Shown here one piece after another: positions 1 through 12,535 of a DNA stretch of 61,416 nucleotides. The DNA comes from Mesorhizobium silamurunense. Lineage in GTDB: Bacteria > Pseudomonadota > Alphaproteobacteria > Rhizobiales > Rhizobiaceae. The notes beneath the pieces are model-generated. The model ran no database searches. It had not been told where the DNA came from and saw only the letters and a program-made list of their open reading frames with translations. Each line of letters opens with the position of its first letter. Within the stretch, counting starts at the first letter, position 1. Location of the stretch: NCBI RefSeq assembly GCF_014843825.1, contig NZ_JHQR01000062.1, positions 1 to 61,416 of the forward strand, read 5' to 3'. The position numbers and the translations under genes are program-made.

Positions 1-1
1 C

Positions 2-157
2 GCGCCGCCCGCCAAGGCCGATCCGAACCTGCCGGGTGAAAAGCTGACCGTCGAAGGCAAGGCGCCCGCCGCCTCGCCCGGCCGCGCCGACGATTTCTCC
101 TGGCCGCCGAAGACGCCCACCGCATCGTCGGACACGACCACGGCAATCAATCGCTAA
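2..157 (+). CDS. 3' end of an unidentified protein (partial)
   Basis: An open frame enters from the left edge and ends at TAA 155-157, giving 51 residues rich in Pro, Ala, Lys and Thr and ending in TTTAINR. This looks like a low-complexity C-terminal tail. No domain can be recognised, so no function is assigned. Base composition and codon use match the rest of the window. Its stop overlaps the stop of the convergent gltD gene (154-156) within the four bases CTAA, so the two genes meet tail to tail with no room for a terminator. The beginning of the gene lies outside the window. Confidence 0.6.
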   Translation, partial: APPAKADPNLPGEKLTVEGKAPAASPGRADDFSWPPKTPTASSDTTTAINR

Positions 158-1608
158 CGAGGCAGTACCGTCGACCCCATCAGCGCTTCGTCGATCGCGC
201 GCGCCGCCTGGCGGCCTTCGCGGATCGCCCACACCACCAGCGACTGGCCGCGGCGCACGTCGCCCGCCGTGTAGAGCTTGTCGACGCTGGTCTTGTAGTC
301 GCGGTCGTTGGCCTCGACGTTCCTCGAGCGGCGACTGTCGGTGACGACCTTTATCTGCCCGTCGAGTTCCTTCATCACGCTGTCGTTCACCGGACCGGCA
401 AAGCCGATGGCGATGAAGGCGAGATCGGCACGTATGACGAATTCGGTGCCGGGAACAGGCTTGCGCTTCTCGTCGACCTCGCAGCAGCGGACGCCGGTCA
501 GCTGGCCGTCCTCGCCGATGAATTCGAGCGTCGCCACCTGGAATTCGCGCTCGGCGCCTTCGGCCTGCGAGGAGGATGTGCGCATCTTGGTCGCCCAGTA
601 AGGCCAGACAGCGAGCTTGTCTTCCTTCTCCGGCGGCTGCGGACGGATGTCGAGTTGTGTCACGCGGACCGCGCCTTGCCGGAAGGCGGTGCCGATGCAG
701 TCGGACGCGGTGTCGCCGCCGCCGACGACCACCACATGCTGCCCGCCGGCGATGATTGGATGCGAGGGCCAGGCCACCGACTGGATCGGCTCGCCGCCGA
801 CGCGGCGGTTCTGCTGGACCAGATAGGGCATCGCATCGTAGACGCCGCTGAGATCGTCGCCCGGAATGTTGGCGGGGCGCGGCGTTTCCGAGCCGCCGCA
901 ATAGAGCACGGCGTCGTACTCGGCGAGGAGCTCCGCAACAGGCTTGTCGACACCGACATTGACGCCGCAATGGAAAGTCACGCCCTCGCCCTGCATCTGC
1001 TCGATGCGGCGGTCGATGTAATGCTTCTCGATCTTGAAGTCGGGAATGCCGTAGCGCATCAGTCCGCCCGGCCGGCTCTCGCGCTCATAGACATGCACGT
1101 CGTGACCGGCGCGGCCGAGCTGCTGGGCGGCGGCCATTCCTGCCGGCCCGGAGCCGATGACGGCGACGCGCTTGCCGGTCTTCTTCTCCGGCGGATAGGG
1201 CCGGATGTGGCCGGTCTCGTAAGCCTTGTCGGCGATCGCCTGCTCGATCGTCTTGATGGCGACCGGAATGTCCTCGAGGTTCAGCGTGCAGGCTTCCTCG
1301 CACGGCGCCGGGCAGATGCGGCCGGTGAACTCCGGGAAATTGTTGGTCGAATGCAGGTTGCGGATCGCGCTGTCCCAGTCGCCGTTGTAGACGAGGTCGT
1401 TCCAGTCCGGGATCTGGTTGTGGATCGGGCAGCCGGTCGGCCCATGGCAGTACGGAATGCCGCAATCCATGCAGCGCGCCGCCTGTTTCTCGACCTCCTT
1501 GTCCGACATCGGCAGCGTGAATTCACGGAAGTGCCGGATGCGATCCGAGGCAGGCTGGTACTTGTGCACCTGCCGGTCGATTTCGAGAAACCCTGTTACC
1601 TTGCCCAT
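154..1608 (-). CDS. gltD: Glutamate synthase (NADPH) small subunit
   Basis: The 484-residue small subunit of bacterial NADPH-GOGAT takes electrons from NADPH through FAD and passes them to GltB for reductive transfer of the glutamine amide to 2-oxoglutarate. Two N-terminal cysteine groups (Cys46, 49, 54, 60 and Cys99, 103, 107) are the [4Fe-4S] ligands of the DPYD/GltD adapter domain. An FAD-binding GSGPAG follows near residue 152, and a second dinucleotide motif ([10 protein letters not shown]) marks the NADPH domain. The ATG at 1608 was chosen over one 54 bases upstream because it gives the standard N-terminus [12 protein letters not shown] and has AGGGAC in front. It lies 156 bp downstream of gltB on the same strand and is probably cotranscribed with it. 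Length is normal for the family. Confidence 0.97.
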   Translation of the reverse strand: MGKVTGFLEIDRQVHKYQPASDRIRHFREFTLPMSDKEVEKQAARCMDCGIPYCHGPTGCPIHNQIPDWNDLVYNGDWDSAIRNLHSTNNFPEFTGRICPAPCEEACTLNLEDIPVAIKTIEQAIADKAYETGHIRPYPPEKKTGKRVAVIGSGPAGMAAAQQLGRAGHDVHVYERESRPGGLMRYGIPDFKIEKHYIDRRIEQMQGEGVTFHCGVNVGVDKPVAELLAEYDAVLYCGGSETPRPANIPGDDLSGVYDAMPYLVQQNRRVGGEPIQSVAWPSHPIIAGGQHVVVVGGGDTASDCIGTAFRQGAVRVTQLDIRPQPPEKEDKLAVWPYWATKMRTSSSQAEGAEREFQVATLEFIGEDGQLTGVRCCEVDEKRKPVPGTEFVIRADLAFIAIGFAGPVNDSVMKELDGQIKVVTDSRRSRNVEANDRDYKTSVDKLYTAGDVRRGQSLVVWAIREGRQAARAIDEALMGSTVLPR

Positions 1609-1728
1609 AGTCCAGTCCCTGCTGTCCGAAGGCACGCTCGAATGCCTAGCTTGTCGGCGCACCCGTTAACCTCATAAGGCCGCCGTGGCAACCTTGGTTC
1701 CGAGGTCAGGATTGTTGGTGAGGATGCC

Positions 1729-1753
1729 GGCCGGGGCATTATCTCCCCCGGCC
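1729..1753 (-). other. Hairpin between gltB and gltD
   Basis: A perfect 8-bp stem (GGCCGGGG/CCCCGGCC) with a 9-base loop begins 11 bases after the gltB stop. No T-run follows it on the minus strand, so an intercistronic processing or mRNA-stability element, or a partial attenuator lowering gltD relative to gltB, is more likely than a full terminator. Confidence 0.5.
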
Positions 1754-1764
1754 ATGCCCGAAGC

Positions 1765-6498
<4,734 letters not shown>

Positions 6499-6994
6499 CG
6501 TCCTGTCCTCCGTTCCGCACCCTTTGGCGGTGATTTCCCTTAGGGCGCTGGTTTGCCTTGGGAAGCACAATGCTTCCCCTTCATCCTTGCTGCACGTCTC
6601 GCGAAATTCTTGCCGAACCATGCGGCCATACGCCCGGTTCGCATCCGGTATCGTACAGGCCAGAGCGGAGCCGTCTACCCGCCGCTCGCGACAATGGCCG
6701 GAATGGCATCGATGATACGCCAGTCCAGCCTGTTTTGTGCGACAAAATAAGACAGCACTACTGTCCTAAATTTTTTATGGCAGAATTCGGGGGCCTGCAC
6801 AAGACCGATTCACAAAAATCTTGGCCTCGCCGCGACACAAAATTTCGTGACGGGATCGAGAAATGTAAGCTTTGGTCGCAACCATGTGCGGCCGCCGGCT
6901 GGCTTCACAGCTTTGCCAATGATTGGCTCTTGCGCATCGGACGCCAAAGCAGTCAAGTCGCGCCGCTTTTGCCAATCACGATACGGACCTCTCG
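6499..6994. promoter_or_regulatory. Divergent gltB/ltaE intergenic region with dyads
   Basis: This 496-bp stretch holds no convincing gene. Three dyads stand out. The first is an 8-bp perfect hairpin GGGAAGCA/TGCTTCCC with a 3-base loop at 6560-6578, inside the gltB leader. The second is TTTTGT-GCG-ACAAAA at 6733-6747. The third is GACAG-CACTA-CTGTC at 6751-6765. The last two are adjacent and lie in the most AT-rich part, where promoters for both directions would be expected, so they are possible operator sites. No -10/-35 pair can be assigned with confidence. Confidence 0.4.
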
Positions 6995-8047
6995 ATGTTC
7001 TTTGCATCCGACAACTGGGCGGGCGTCCATCCCGACATTTCGGCCAATCTTTCCCGCCACGCGGCCGGCATCGCGAGCGCCTATGGTGACGGCGAGTTGG
7101 ACCGCGCCGTCTATCGTCGCTTCAGCGAGGTCTTCGAGCGTGAAGTTCAGGTGTTCTTCGTCGCCACCGGCACCGCGGCCAACGCGCTGTCGATGGCGGC
7201 GTTGAACCGTATCGGGGGCATCGCCCTTTGCCATTCCGAAGCGCATATGAATGTCGACGAATTCGGCGCGATGGGCTTCTACACCGGCGGCGCGCGCATG
7301 GCGCCGGTCCCGGGACCTCTGGGACGCATGAACCCGGAGGCTCTCGATCGGGCTATAAAGCGCTATTCGCAGGATCTTGCGCCCGCCGGCCAGCCAATGG
7401 CGGTGACGATCACCCAGGCGACCGAGGTCGGCACAGTCTATACCGTCGACGACGTCAACGCGATCGCCGAGGTCAGCCGCAGGCATAAGCTGCCACTGCA
7501 TATGGACGGCGCGCGCTTTGCAAATGCGATCGCGGCGACTGGCGTGACTCCTGCTGAAATGACCTGGAAAAGCGGCGTCGATCTCATCTCCTTCGGCGCC
7601 ACCAAGAACGGCTGCTGGATGGCCGATGCCGTGGTGATTCTGAACCCCGATGTCGGCGGCGACCTGCGCCTGCTGCGCCAGCGCGCCGGTCAGACTTTTT
7701 CCAAGGCGCGCTTCATCTCGGCCCAGTTCGAAGCCTATCTCAGCGACGACCTGTGGCTGAGGATGGCGCACCACGCCAATGCGATGGCCGCACATCTGGC
7801 CGAGACCATCGAGGACTCGCCGGCAGGCAAGCTCGCCTGGCTGCCGCAGGCCAACGAAGTGTTCGCCATCCTTGACCGCGCGGTTGCCGAAAAGCTGCAG
7901 GCCGCCGGCGCCAAATTCTATGAATGGGGCGTGCCGCAGGGTTTTGACGGCCATCTCGGCGACGGTGAAGCGATCTACCGCTTCGTCGCAAGCTTCGCGA
8001 CCACGACGCGAGAGATCGATCGTCTCGGTCAACTGCTCTCCGAATGA
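6995..8047 (+). CDS. ltaE: Low-specificity L-threonine aldolase
   Basis: This 350-residue PLP-dependent enzyme of the beta-eliminating lyase/threonine aldolase family cleaves L-threonine and L-allo-threonine to glycine and acetaldehyde in the cytoplasm. The PLP lysine is expected at Lys204 in SFGATKNG. Upstream lies the conserved HMDGARFANA segment, whose Asp and Arg hold the cofactor and substrate. The start at 6995 (MFFASDNWAG) fits the family N-terminus. A longer reading from 6923 would add 24 non-conserved residues. The ribosome binding site is weak (GGACC). The gene is monocistronic: gltB diverges upstream, and the next gene converges on it with the two stop codons directly abutting (8045-8047 and 8048-8050). 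Confidence 0.93.
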   Translation: MFFASDNWAGVHPDISANLSRHAAGIASAYGDGELDRAVYRRFSEVFEREVQVFFVATGTAANALSMAALNRIGGIALCHSEAHMNVDEFGAMGFYTGGARMAPVPGPLGRMNPEALDRAIKRYSQDLAPAGQPMAVTITQATEVGTVYTVDDVNAIAEVSRRHKLPLHMDGARFANAIAATGVTPAEMTWKSGVDLISFGATKNGCWMADAVVILNPDVGGDLRLLRQRAGQTFSKARFISAQFEAYLSDDLWLRMAHHANAMAAHLAETIEDSPAGKLAWLPQANEVFAILDRAVAEKLQAAGAKFYEWGVPQGFDGHLGDGEAIYRFVASFATTTREIDRLGQLLSE

Positions 8048-8800
8048 TCAGGCGAGGCAGGGCCTCAGCAACAGTTCGGAGCCAAGCAGGATCAGAAAAA
8101 TCAGGAACCAGCGGCGGAATGCCGCCGGGCTGATCCGCTGCCGCAGGACCTGCCCGAGCCACATGCCAAGCAAGGCCGGCAGCACGACAAGCGAGGACAT
8201 CGCCAGATGTCCAGGCTCGAAGGCGCCATGCGATGCGAGCCCTATCGCCAGCGCGATGGTAGAGACGGTGAAGGAAAGGCCGAGCGCCTGGATGAGATCG
8301 TCCCGGCTCAATCCGAGCGCCTGGATATAGGGCACGGCGGGCACCACGAAGACGCCCGTGCCCCCGGTGACCAGCCCCGTGAGGAAGCCCACGACCGGCG
8401 AAGACCAGCGCTCGGCTCCCGCCGGAACTGCGGGCTGTCGTGCCAGCAGGCTGTAGGCGGCATAGGCGATCAATGCCGCGCCGAGGCCGGCGGTCGTCCA
8501 TTTGACATTGTCGCTGGCCAGCAGCCGCGAGCCTATAACGGTGCCGATCACGATGCCCGCCATCATCAGCCAGAGTCGCCGCAGGATCGATGCAAAGCTC
8601 GGGCCGGCGAAGAGCTGCCAGACATTGGTGACGAAAGACGGCACGATGAGCAGCGACGCGGCAGCGACCGGCGGCATTACCGTGCCCAGCAATCCCATCG
8701 CCAGCGTCGGCAGGCCCATGCCGGTCACGCCCTTGACGATCCCCGCCAGCAGGAAGGTGATTGCAACCGTGCAGGTGAGGGCCAGGGAAAAATCAGACAT
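8048..8800 (-). CDS. TauE/SafE family sulfite/anion exporter
   Basis: This 250-residue inner-membrane protein of the TSUP (4-toluene sulfonate uptake, TauE/SafE) family is predicted to have about seven to eight hydrophobic segments. The N-terminal helix runs into the typical GxxKGxTGMGLP signature around residues 20-32, and a second copy (PVVGFLTGLVTGGTGVFVVP) appears in the C-terminal half, as expected for this inverted-repeat fold. Family members export sulfite, sulfoacetate or other organosulfur anions. The substrate here cannot be read from sequence, and no sulfur-metabolism gene is adjacent. It converges end to end with ltaE. Upstream at 8824-8840 is a small dyad (TGGCTC/GAGCCA) before the hsp20 terminator. 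Confidence 0.88.
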   Translation of the reverse strand: MSDFSLALTCTVAITFLLAGIVKGVTGMGLPTLAMGLLGTVMPPVAAASLLIVPSFVTNVWQLFAGPSFASILRRLWLMMAGIVIGTVIGSRLLASDNVKWTTAGLGAALIAYAAYSLLARQPAVPAGAERWSSPVVGFLTGLVTGGTGVFVVPAVPYIQALGLSRDDLIQALGLSFTVSTIALAIGLASHGAFEPGHLAMSSLVVLPALLGMWLGQVLRQRISPAAFRRWFLIFLILLGSELLLRPCLA

Positions 8801-8863
8801 TGCCCTTCATGGAAGGACAATACTGGCTCCAAAAGAGCCAGAACGATCCGTTGCCCATGGCAC

Positions 8864-8892
8864 AAAAAAGCGGCGCCTTTCGACGCCGCTTT
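8864..8892 (-). terminator. Intrinsic terminator of hsp20
   Basis: Read on the minus strand there is a perfect 9-bp stem, AAAGCGGCG/CGCCGCTTT, with an 8-base loop. Its 3' arm runs straight into further T residues (TTTTTTG). It lies about 40 bases after the hsp20 stop and before the next minus-strand gene, so it should end the heat-shock transcript. Confidence 0.85.
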
Positions 8893-8933
8893 CGTCTCGG
8901 GAGGGAGACGTATTTCCAGATGGAGCTCGCGGG

Positions 8934-9401
8934 TTACGCGGCAGCCTTGGCCTCGATCTGCTTGGCCTTGTCCGAAGACGAGGTGATCGCAATCTTGCGC
9001 GGCTTGAGCTCGTCGGGGATGTTGCGCTTGAGGTCGACGAAGAGCAGGCCGTTCTTCAGCGTGGCGCCCTCGACCTCGACGTGGTCGGCGAGCTGGAAGC
9101 GGCGCTCGAAGGCCCTCGAGGCAATGCCGCGATAGAGCAACTCGGAACCCTCGCCGTTGTTCTCTTCCTTGCGCTCGCCCTTGACGGTCAGCACATTGCG
9201 GTGCGCCTCGATCGAGATCTCGTCTTCCGAGAAGCCGGCAACCGCCATCGAGATACGATAGGCGTTCTCGCCGGTGCGCTCGATGTTATAGGGCGGATAG
9301 GTCTGCGCGCTCTCGGGCTGGCCGAGCGTATCGAGCATGGTGAACAGCCGGTCGAAGCCGACGGTCGAACGATAAAGCGGGGAAAAATCAACGTGACGCA
9401 T
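8934..9401 (-). CDS. Small heat-shock protein Hsp20 (IbpA-like)
   Basis: This 155-residue ATP-independent holdase chaperone of the alpha-crystallin family binds unfolding proteins and hands them to DnaK/ClpB. After a short N-terminal arm (MRHVDFSPLYRSTVGFDRLF, class A rhizobial type) comes the alpha-crystallin domain, roughly residues 40-125. It includes the A-x-x-x-n-G-x-L signature (ATLKNGLLFVDL) that packs against partner subunits, followed by a short C-terminal tail. The start at 9401 has AGGAG eight bases upstream. An upstream ATG at 9536 was rejected because the intervening sequence is the regulatory leader. Regulation is unusually readable: an RpoH-type promoter and a ROSE-like leader lie upstream and a strong terminator lies downstream. 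Confidence 0.95.
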   Translation of the reverse strand: MRHVDFSPLYRSTVGFDRLFTMLDTLGQPESAQTYPPYNIERTGENAYRISMAVAGFSEDEISIEAHRNVLTVKGERKEENNGEGSELLYRGIASRAFERRFQLADHVEVEGATLKNGLLFVDLKRNIPDELKPRKIAITSSSDKAKQIEAKAAA

Positions 9402-9505
9402 GGTGTGTTCTCCTGTTGAGCAACATGGTTTGCGTATGACCCGGTGCGAAACCCTCGAAAGGCGTTCCGGATAGGCCAGCGGCCCCGACATCGGCGGCCA
9501 CAATC
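9402..9505 (-). promoter_or_regulatory. ROSE-like RNA thermometer in the hsp20 leader
   Basis: The expected 5' untranslated region is about 100 nt. Its last part can form a small hairpin at 9423-9410, in which UUGCU pairs with the Shine-Dalgarno AGGAG across a CAAC loop: U-A, C-G, a central G-G opposition, U-A and U-G. ROSE elements are known by exactly this UYGCU segment opposite the SD with a G-G mismatch, and they repress many rhizobial hsp20 genes at low temperature. Seen: the motif, spacing and leader length. Inferred: that the full leader folds as ROSE. The upstream helices were not modelled. Confidence 0.6.
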
Positions 9506-9537
9506 TCCATTTGGGAAGCGCAAAAGCCCATTTCAAG
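9506..9537 (-). promoter_or_regulatory. Candidate RpoH (sigma-32) promoter of hsp20
   Basis: On the minus strand CTTGAA (9537-9532) is followed after 16 bases by CCCAAATG (9515-9508). This matches the alphaproteobacterial heat-shock sigma pattern of CTTG in the -35 region and a C-rich, A/T-ending -10. It lies about 105 bases upstream of the hsp20 start, which leaves the right length for a ROSE-type leader. Confidence 0.6.
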
Positions 9538-9881
9538 AACTTCGCGCGATCAACTTCCCTTCGATCTTTCCGCCCGATGAACGCCAGATGAACCGCGGCT
9601 TCGGCATCCGTTCAGCCTGGCCTGGCTAGGCTGCGCCCAAGAATACGGACATGCGGCGCCTCGATCGGGGCGCCGCGACGAGGCCGAACCGGGTGCAACG
9701 TCCCTTCCTCCCGGATCGACAGAGGCCGGAAGCGCGCCGCAGGCGCTTCCGGCCTTCCCCGTTTCGAGCTCGGTGAAAGCCGCGCGCAAATCCCGCAACG
9801 CCTTTGCTTTTGGCGCATGGCCGTCTATCACCATGGCAACGCCTGGCCCGTTCGGGCAAAGAACAATCTACGAAGCGCCGA
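9538..9881. other. Intergenic region with two strong hairpins
   Basis: This 344-bp stretch holds no convincing gene, and open frames here lack ribosome sites and recognisable domains. Two perfect inverted repeats are visible. One is GCGGCGCC/GGCGCCGC with an 8-base loop at 9653-9676. The other is a 12-bp stem GGCCGGAAGCGC/GCGCTTCCGGCC with a 7-base loop at 9724-9754. Neither is followed by a clear T-run. They may be REP-like palindromes or structured mRNA ends between the divergent hsp20 and hydrolase genes. Confidence 0.55.
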
Positions 9882-10838
9882 ATGACGGACCTTTTCCACC
9901 ACACCGAGGGCAATCCGCCGCCTGAGCATGCCGCCGGTGGCTTTTTCCCAACCCGCGACGGCAGGAAGATCCGCTATGGCGTCTTCGCTGCGGTCGCCCG
10001 CCCGCTGCAGGGCACGGTGGTGGTGCTTACCGGCCGCAACGAGTGCATCGAGAAATATTTCGAAACCATCCGCGACCTCGCCGGCCGCGGCTTCGGCGTT
10101 GCCATCCTCGACTGGCGCGGCCAGGGCGATTCCAGCCGCCTGCTGCGCGACCGGCAGCGCGGCTATGTCCGCAGCTTCTGCGACTACACCGGCGACCTTG
10201 AGCAGTTCTTCGAGGAGATCGTGCTGCCGGATTGCCGCGGCCCCTATTACATTCTCGCCCATTCGACCGGAGCGGTGATTGCGCTGCTTGCCTCGCCGTC
10301 GATGGTCAACCGGGTGCGGCGCATGGTGCTGATCGCGCCCTTCCTGGCCGTGCCCGACTTGCAAGTTTCGATAACCACCATACGGCGCGTCTGCGCGGTG
10401 TTCTGCGCGCTGGGCCTCGGCCGCCTCTATGCCGCCTTGGGGCCGCGTCCGAAATTGCCGACGCCCTTCGAAATCAACAAGGTAACCTCCGATCCGGAGC
10501 GCTACCGGCGCAACACGGACATCTACAGGGCTTGGCCGCAGTTGGGTCTCGGTGGTCCGACCATCCGCTGGCTGAAGGCCGCCGCCGAAGCCGCGGAAGC
10601 CGTCAGCGATCCCGATTTCATGGCAAGGATCCGGGTGCCGATGCTGATCGTCGCCGCCGGCGCCGACCAGGTCGTGTCGACCAAGGCGGTGGAGGCCTAT
10701 GCCAGGCGGCTGCGCGTCGGCTCGCTGTTGATGATCGACGGCGCCCATCACGAGATCCTGCAGGAGAAGGATCTTTTCCGCGAGCAGTTGCTCGCGGCCT
10801 TCGATGCGTTCATTCCGGGCACCGGCGACGTCCCCTGA
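9882..10838 (+). CDS. Alpha/beta hydrolase, lysophospholipase/monoacylglycerol lipase type
   Basis: This 318-residue serine hydrolase belongs to the PldB/Hydrolase_4 group. The nucleophile is Ser128 in LAHSTGA, a variant of GxSxG in which His replaces the first Gly. The acid is the Asp in AAGADQVVS, and the catalytic His is in DGAHHEIL near the C-terminus. The oxyanion-hole region (LTGRNECIEKYFE) and DWRGQGDSSR are typical of this group. No signal peptide is present, so it is probably cytoplasmic or membrane-peripheral and acts on lysophospholipids or acylglycerols. The ATG at 9882 is favoured because conservation begins near it. A TTG at 9804 in the same frame is possible. The ribosome site is poor for both. 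Confidence 0.88.
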   Translation: MTDLFHHTEGNPPPEHAAGGFFPTRDGRKIRYGVFAAVARPLQGTVVVLTGRNECIEKYFETIRDLAGRGFGVAILDWRGQGDSSRLLRDRQRGYVRSFCDYTGDLEQFFEEIVLPDCRGPYYILAHSTGAVIALLASPSMVNRVRRMVLIAPFLAVPDLQVSITTIRRVCAVFCALGLGRLYAALGPRPKLPTPFEINKVTSDPERYRRNTDIYRAWPQLGLGGPTIRWLKAAAEAAEAVSDPDFMARIRVPMLIVAAGADQVVSTKAVEAYARRLRVGSLLMIDGAHHEILQEKDLFREQLLAAFDAFIPGTGDVP

Positions 10839-10998
10839 CCGGCTCGGCAGCACGCCCGTCCTGAGAGCCAGTCCGCAGCGTGGCTCCCCGACCGATGGGC
10901 GAACTTCGCCGCCTCGGCTTATTCCCGTTCGGGCGCCGAGCGCTAGGTTGCTGTCCAGGAGGTCATACGCCAGTCGACAGGGACCGGGAGGAGAGAAC

Positions 10999-11457
10999 AT
11001 GAACGCATCGAGCCCGCTATCGCGTCAGGGCCATCGCCTGCTGCAGATCGGCGTCGCCCTCCTGCTGTTTTCGTCCTTCGAAGGGTTTGCGATCCCGTAC
11101 CTCGCCGCGCCGCGGCTCGGACTGTCCGCGCACACGCTCAGCGGCCTGCAGGGCGTTCTCCTGCTGGCGCTGGGTCTCATGTGGCCCAGGCTCAATCTCG
11201 GCGCCGCGATGTCACGGGTTGCATTCTGGTTCCTGATCTATTCGGCCTTGGCCATCCTGGCCGCCTATGTAATGGCCAGCATCTGGGGGGCCGGCAACGA
11301 GACAATGCCGCTGGCGGCCGGAGCCTTCCATTGGAGTGCCTTCCAGGAAGGCGTGATCAAAGGGATAGGGTATTCGTCCGCGCCGACCGGCCTGATCTCT
11401 TTCGCCCTCATCCTATGGGGCCTGCGTCTCGCGGGCGCTTCGTCCACCAACGCCTGA
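10999..11457 (+). CDS. Small four-helix membrane protein, possibly (hydroxyamino)benzene-mutase-like
   Basis: This 152-residue protein has four hydrophobic segments (about residues 14-34, 43-62, 67-88 and 122-143) and a very good ribosome site (GGGAGGAG, seven bases before ATG 10999). The pattern RQGHRLLQIGVALLLFSS at the N-terminus and the overall length resemble proteins annotated as (hydroxyamino)benzene mutase (HabA/HabB-like). That comparison is from memory, and no catalytic residues can be pointed to. A plain uncharacterised membrane protein is an equally fair description. It follows the hydrolase by 160 bp and may have its own promoter. A strong palindrome shared with hisN closes the unit. 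Confidence 0.7.
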   Translation: MNASSPLSRQGHRLLQIGVALLLFSSFEGFAIPYLAAPRLGLSAHTLSGLQGVLLLALGLMWPRLNLGAAMSRVAFWFLIYSALAILAAYVMASIWGAGNETMPLAAGAFHWSAFQEGVIKGIGYSSAPTGLISFALILWGLRLAGASSTNA

Positions 11458-11518
11458 TGCACGTCGCCCAGAAGTGCGTAGCGGTTCTGGGATAACGACA
11501 TGCATCAAAACAAAGGCT

Positions 11519-11559
11519 TAAAGCGCGTCGCTGAATCCATTTCAGCGCGACGCGCTTTA
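11519..11559. terminator. Long palindrome between convergent genes
   Basis: TAAAGCGCGTCGC...GCGACGCGCTTTA forms a near-perfect stem of about 17 bp with one two-base bulge and a 5-base loop, flanked by A and T residues on both sides. It sits between a plus-strand gene ending at 11457 and hisN ending at 11567, so it can act as a bidirectional terminator. Palindromes of this AAAGCGCGTCGC type recur between genes in mesorhizobial genomes, as far as I recall. Confidence 0.6.
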
Positions 11560-11566
11560 GAGATGC

Positions 11567-12340
11567 TCAGCCGCGCAACGCTGCCATCGCCGCGGCGTGC
11601 AATTCCGGCGTCGCCGCCGCCAGTATGTCGCCGCCCTTTTCCGCCGGCCCGCCCTCGAATGTGGTGACCACGCCGCCCGCCTTCTCGATGATCGGGATCA
11701 GCGCCACGATGTCGTAGGGTTTCAAGCCTGGATCGGCGACAATGTCGACGCTTCCCGCCGCTATCATCGCGAAGGCGTAGCAGTCCGTGCCGTAGCGGGC
11801 GAGTTGCACCTGCTTCTCGAACTGGTCGTAGCGGCTGCGCGCCTCGCCCTTGAACAGCGCCGGCGTGGTGGTGAACAGCGTCGCCTGCGAAAGCTCCGTC
11901 GTCTTGCGCGTCGCGAGCTTGCGCGGGCCGCCCGGGCCTTCGTAGTGCGAGCCGGACGCATTGGCATAGAACAGCTCGCCGGTGAAGGGTTGCGACATCA
12001 GGCCCGCGACGGCATCGCCGTCGACCGTCAGTCCGACTAGCGTTCCCCAGACCGGCAGGCCGGAAATGAAGGCGCGCGTGCCGTCGATCGGGTCGATGAC
12101 CCAGACATGCCGGCTCGAAATATTCTCGCTGCCATGCTCCTCGCCGAGGATGCCGTGATCGGGGTATTCCGCTGAGATAAGCGCCCGGATCGCCCGCTCG
12201 GCCTCGCGGTCGGCCTCCGTCACCGGATCGAAGCTTTCGGCTTGTTTGTTGGTGACCTCGCCCTGGCTGCGGAAGCGCGGCAAGGTCTCGGCCGCGGCGG
12301 CACGCGCGATGCGCCGCATGAAATCAATACTGATATCCAA
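11567..12340 (-). CDS. hisN: Histidinol-phosphatase, inositol-monophosphatase family
   Basis: This 257-residue Mg2+-dependent phosphatase removes phosphate from L-histidinol phosphate in histidine synthesis. The IMPase signatures are clear: GEEHG near residues 66-70, the metal-binding WVIDPIDGTRAF at 80-90 (Asp83, Asp86) and KPYDIVALIPIIEKAGG near the C-terminus. The N-terminus (DFMRRIARAAAAETLPRFR) is typical of alphaproteobacterial HisN rather than SuhB. The start is a TTG at 12340, chosen because GGGGAGAG lies six bases upstream. ATG alternatives at 12394 or 12319 have no such site. It could alternatively act on inositol phosphates. It converges with the small membrane-protein gene, and a suhB-type sRNA lies upstream on the other strand. 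Confidence 0.88.
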   Translation of the reverse strand: MDISIDFMRRIARAAAAETLPRFRSQGEVTNKQAESFDPVTEADREAERAIRALISAEYPDHGILGEEHGSENISSRHVWVIDPIDGTRAFISGLPVWGTLVGLTVDGDAVAGLMSQPFTGELFYANASGSHYEGPGGPRKLATRKTTELSQATLFTTTPALFKGEARSRYDQFEKQVQLARYGTDCYAFAMIAAGSVDIVADPGLKPYDIVALIPIIEKAGGVVTTFEGGPAEKGGDILAAATPELHAAAMAALRG

Positions 12341-12501
12341 CTCGCTCTCCCCATTGCGGCAGCCGTCGGCAGCCGCCGTTTCTGCCCGGAGCAAAGACGC
12401 AAAGGCCGATCAGGCGCCGCGCATTTGTTGCCCGAATGTCACACCTCAGCCGCCGAAACGGAATTTGCACATCATATTGAATTAAAAAAGCCCGAAGTCG
12501 A

Positions 12502-12529
12502 TTGACATTTGTGCATCGCACAATAGTTT
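12502..12529 (+). promoter_or_regulatory. Promoter of the suhB-type sRNA
   Basis: A perfect -35 box TTGACA (12502-12507) is followed after 16 bases by TAGTTT (12524-12529). Nothing else on this strand needs a promoter here, and a strong terminator lies about 60 bases downstream, which supports a short independent transcript. Confidence 0.6.
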
Positions 12530-12535
12530 TGTTCT

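Noticed and set aside
9550..9834. Minus-strand frame of 94 codons between hsp20 and the hydrolase
   Set aside because: It runs through two perfect hairpins, has no initiation signal and has the composition of random GC-rich DNA.
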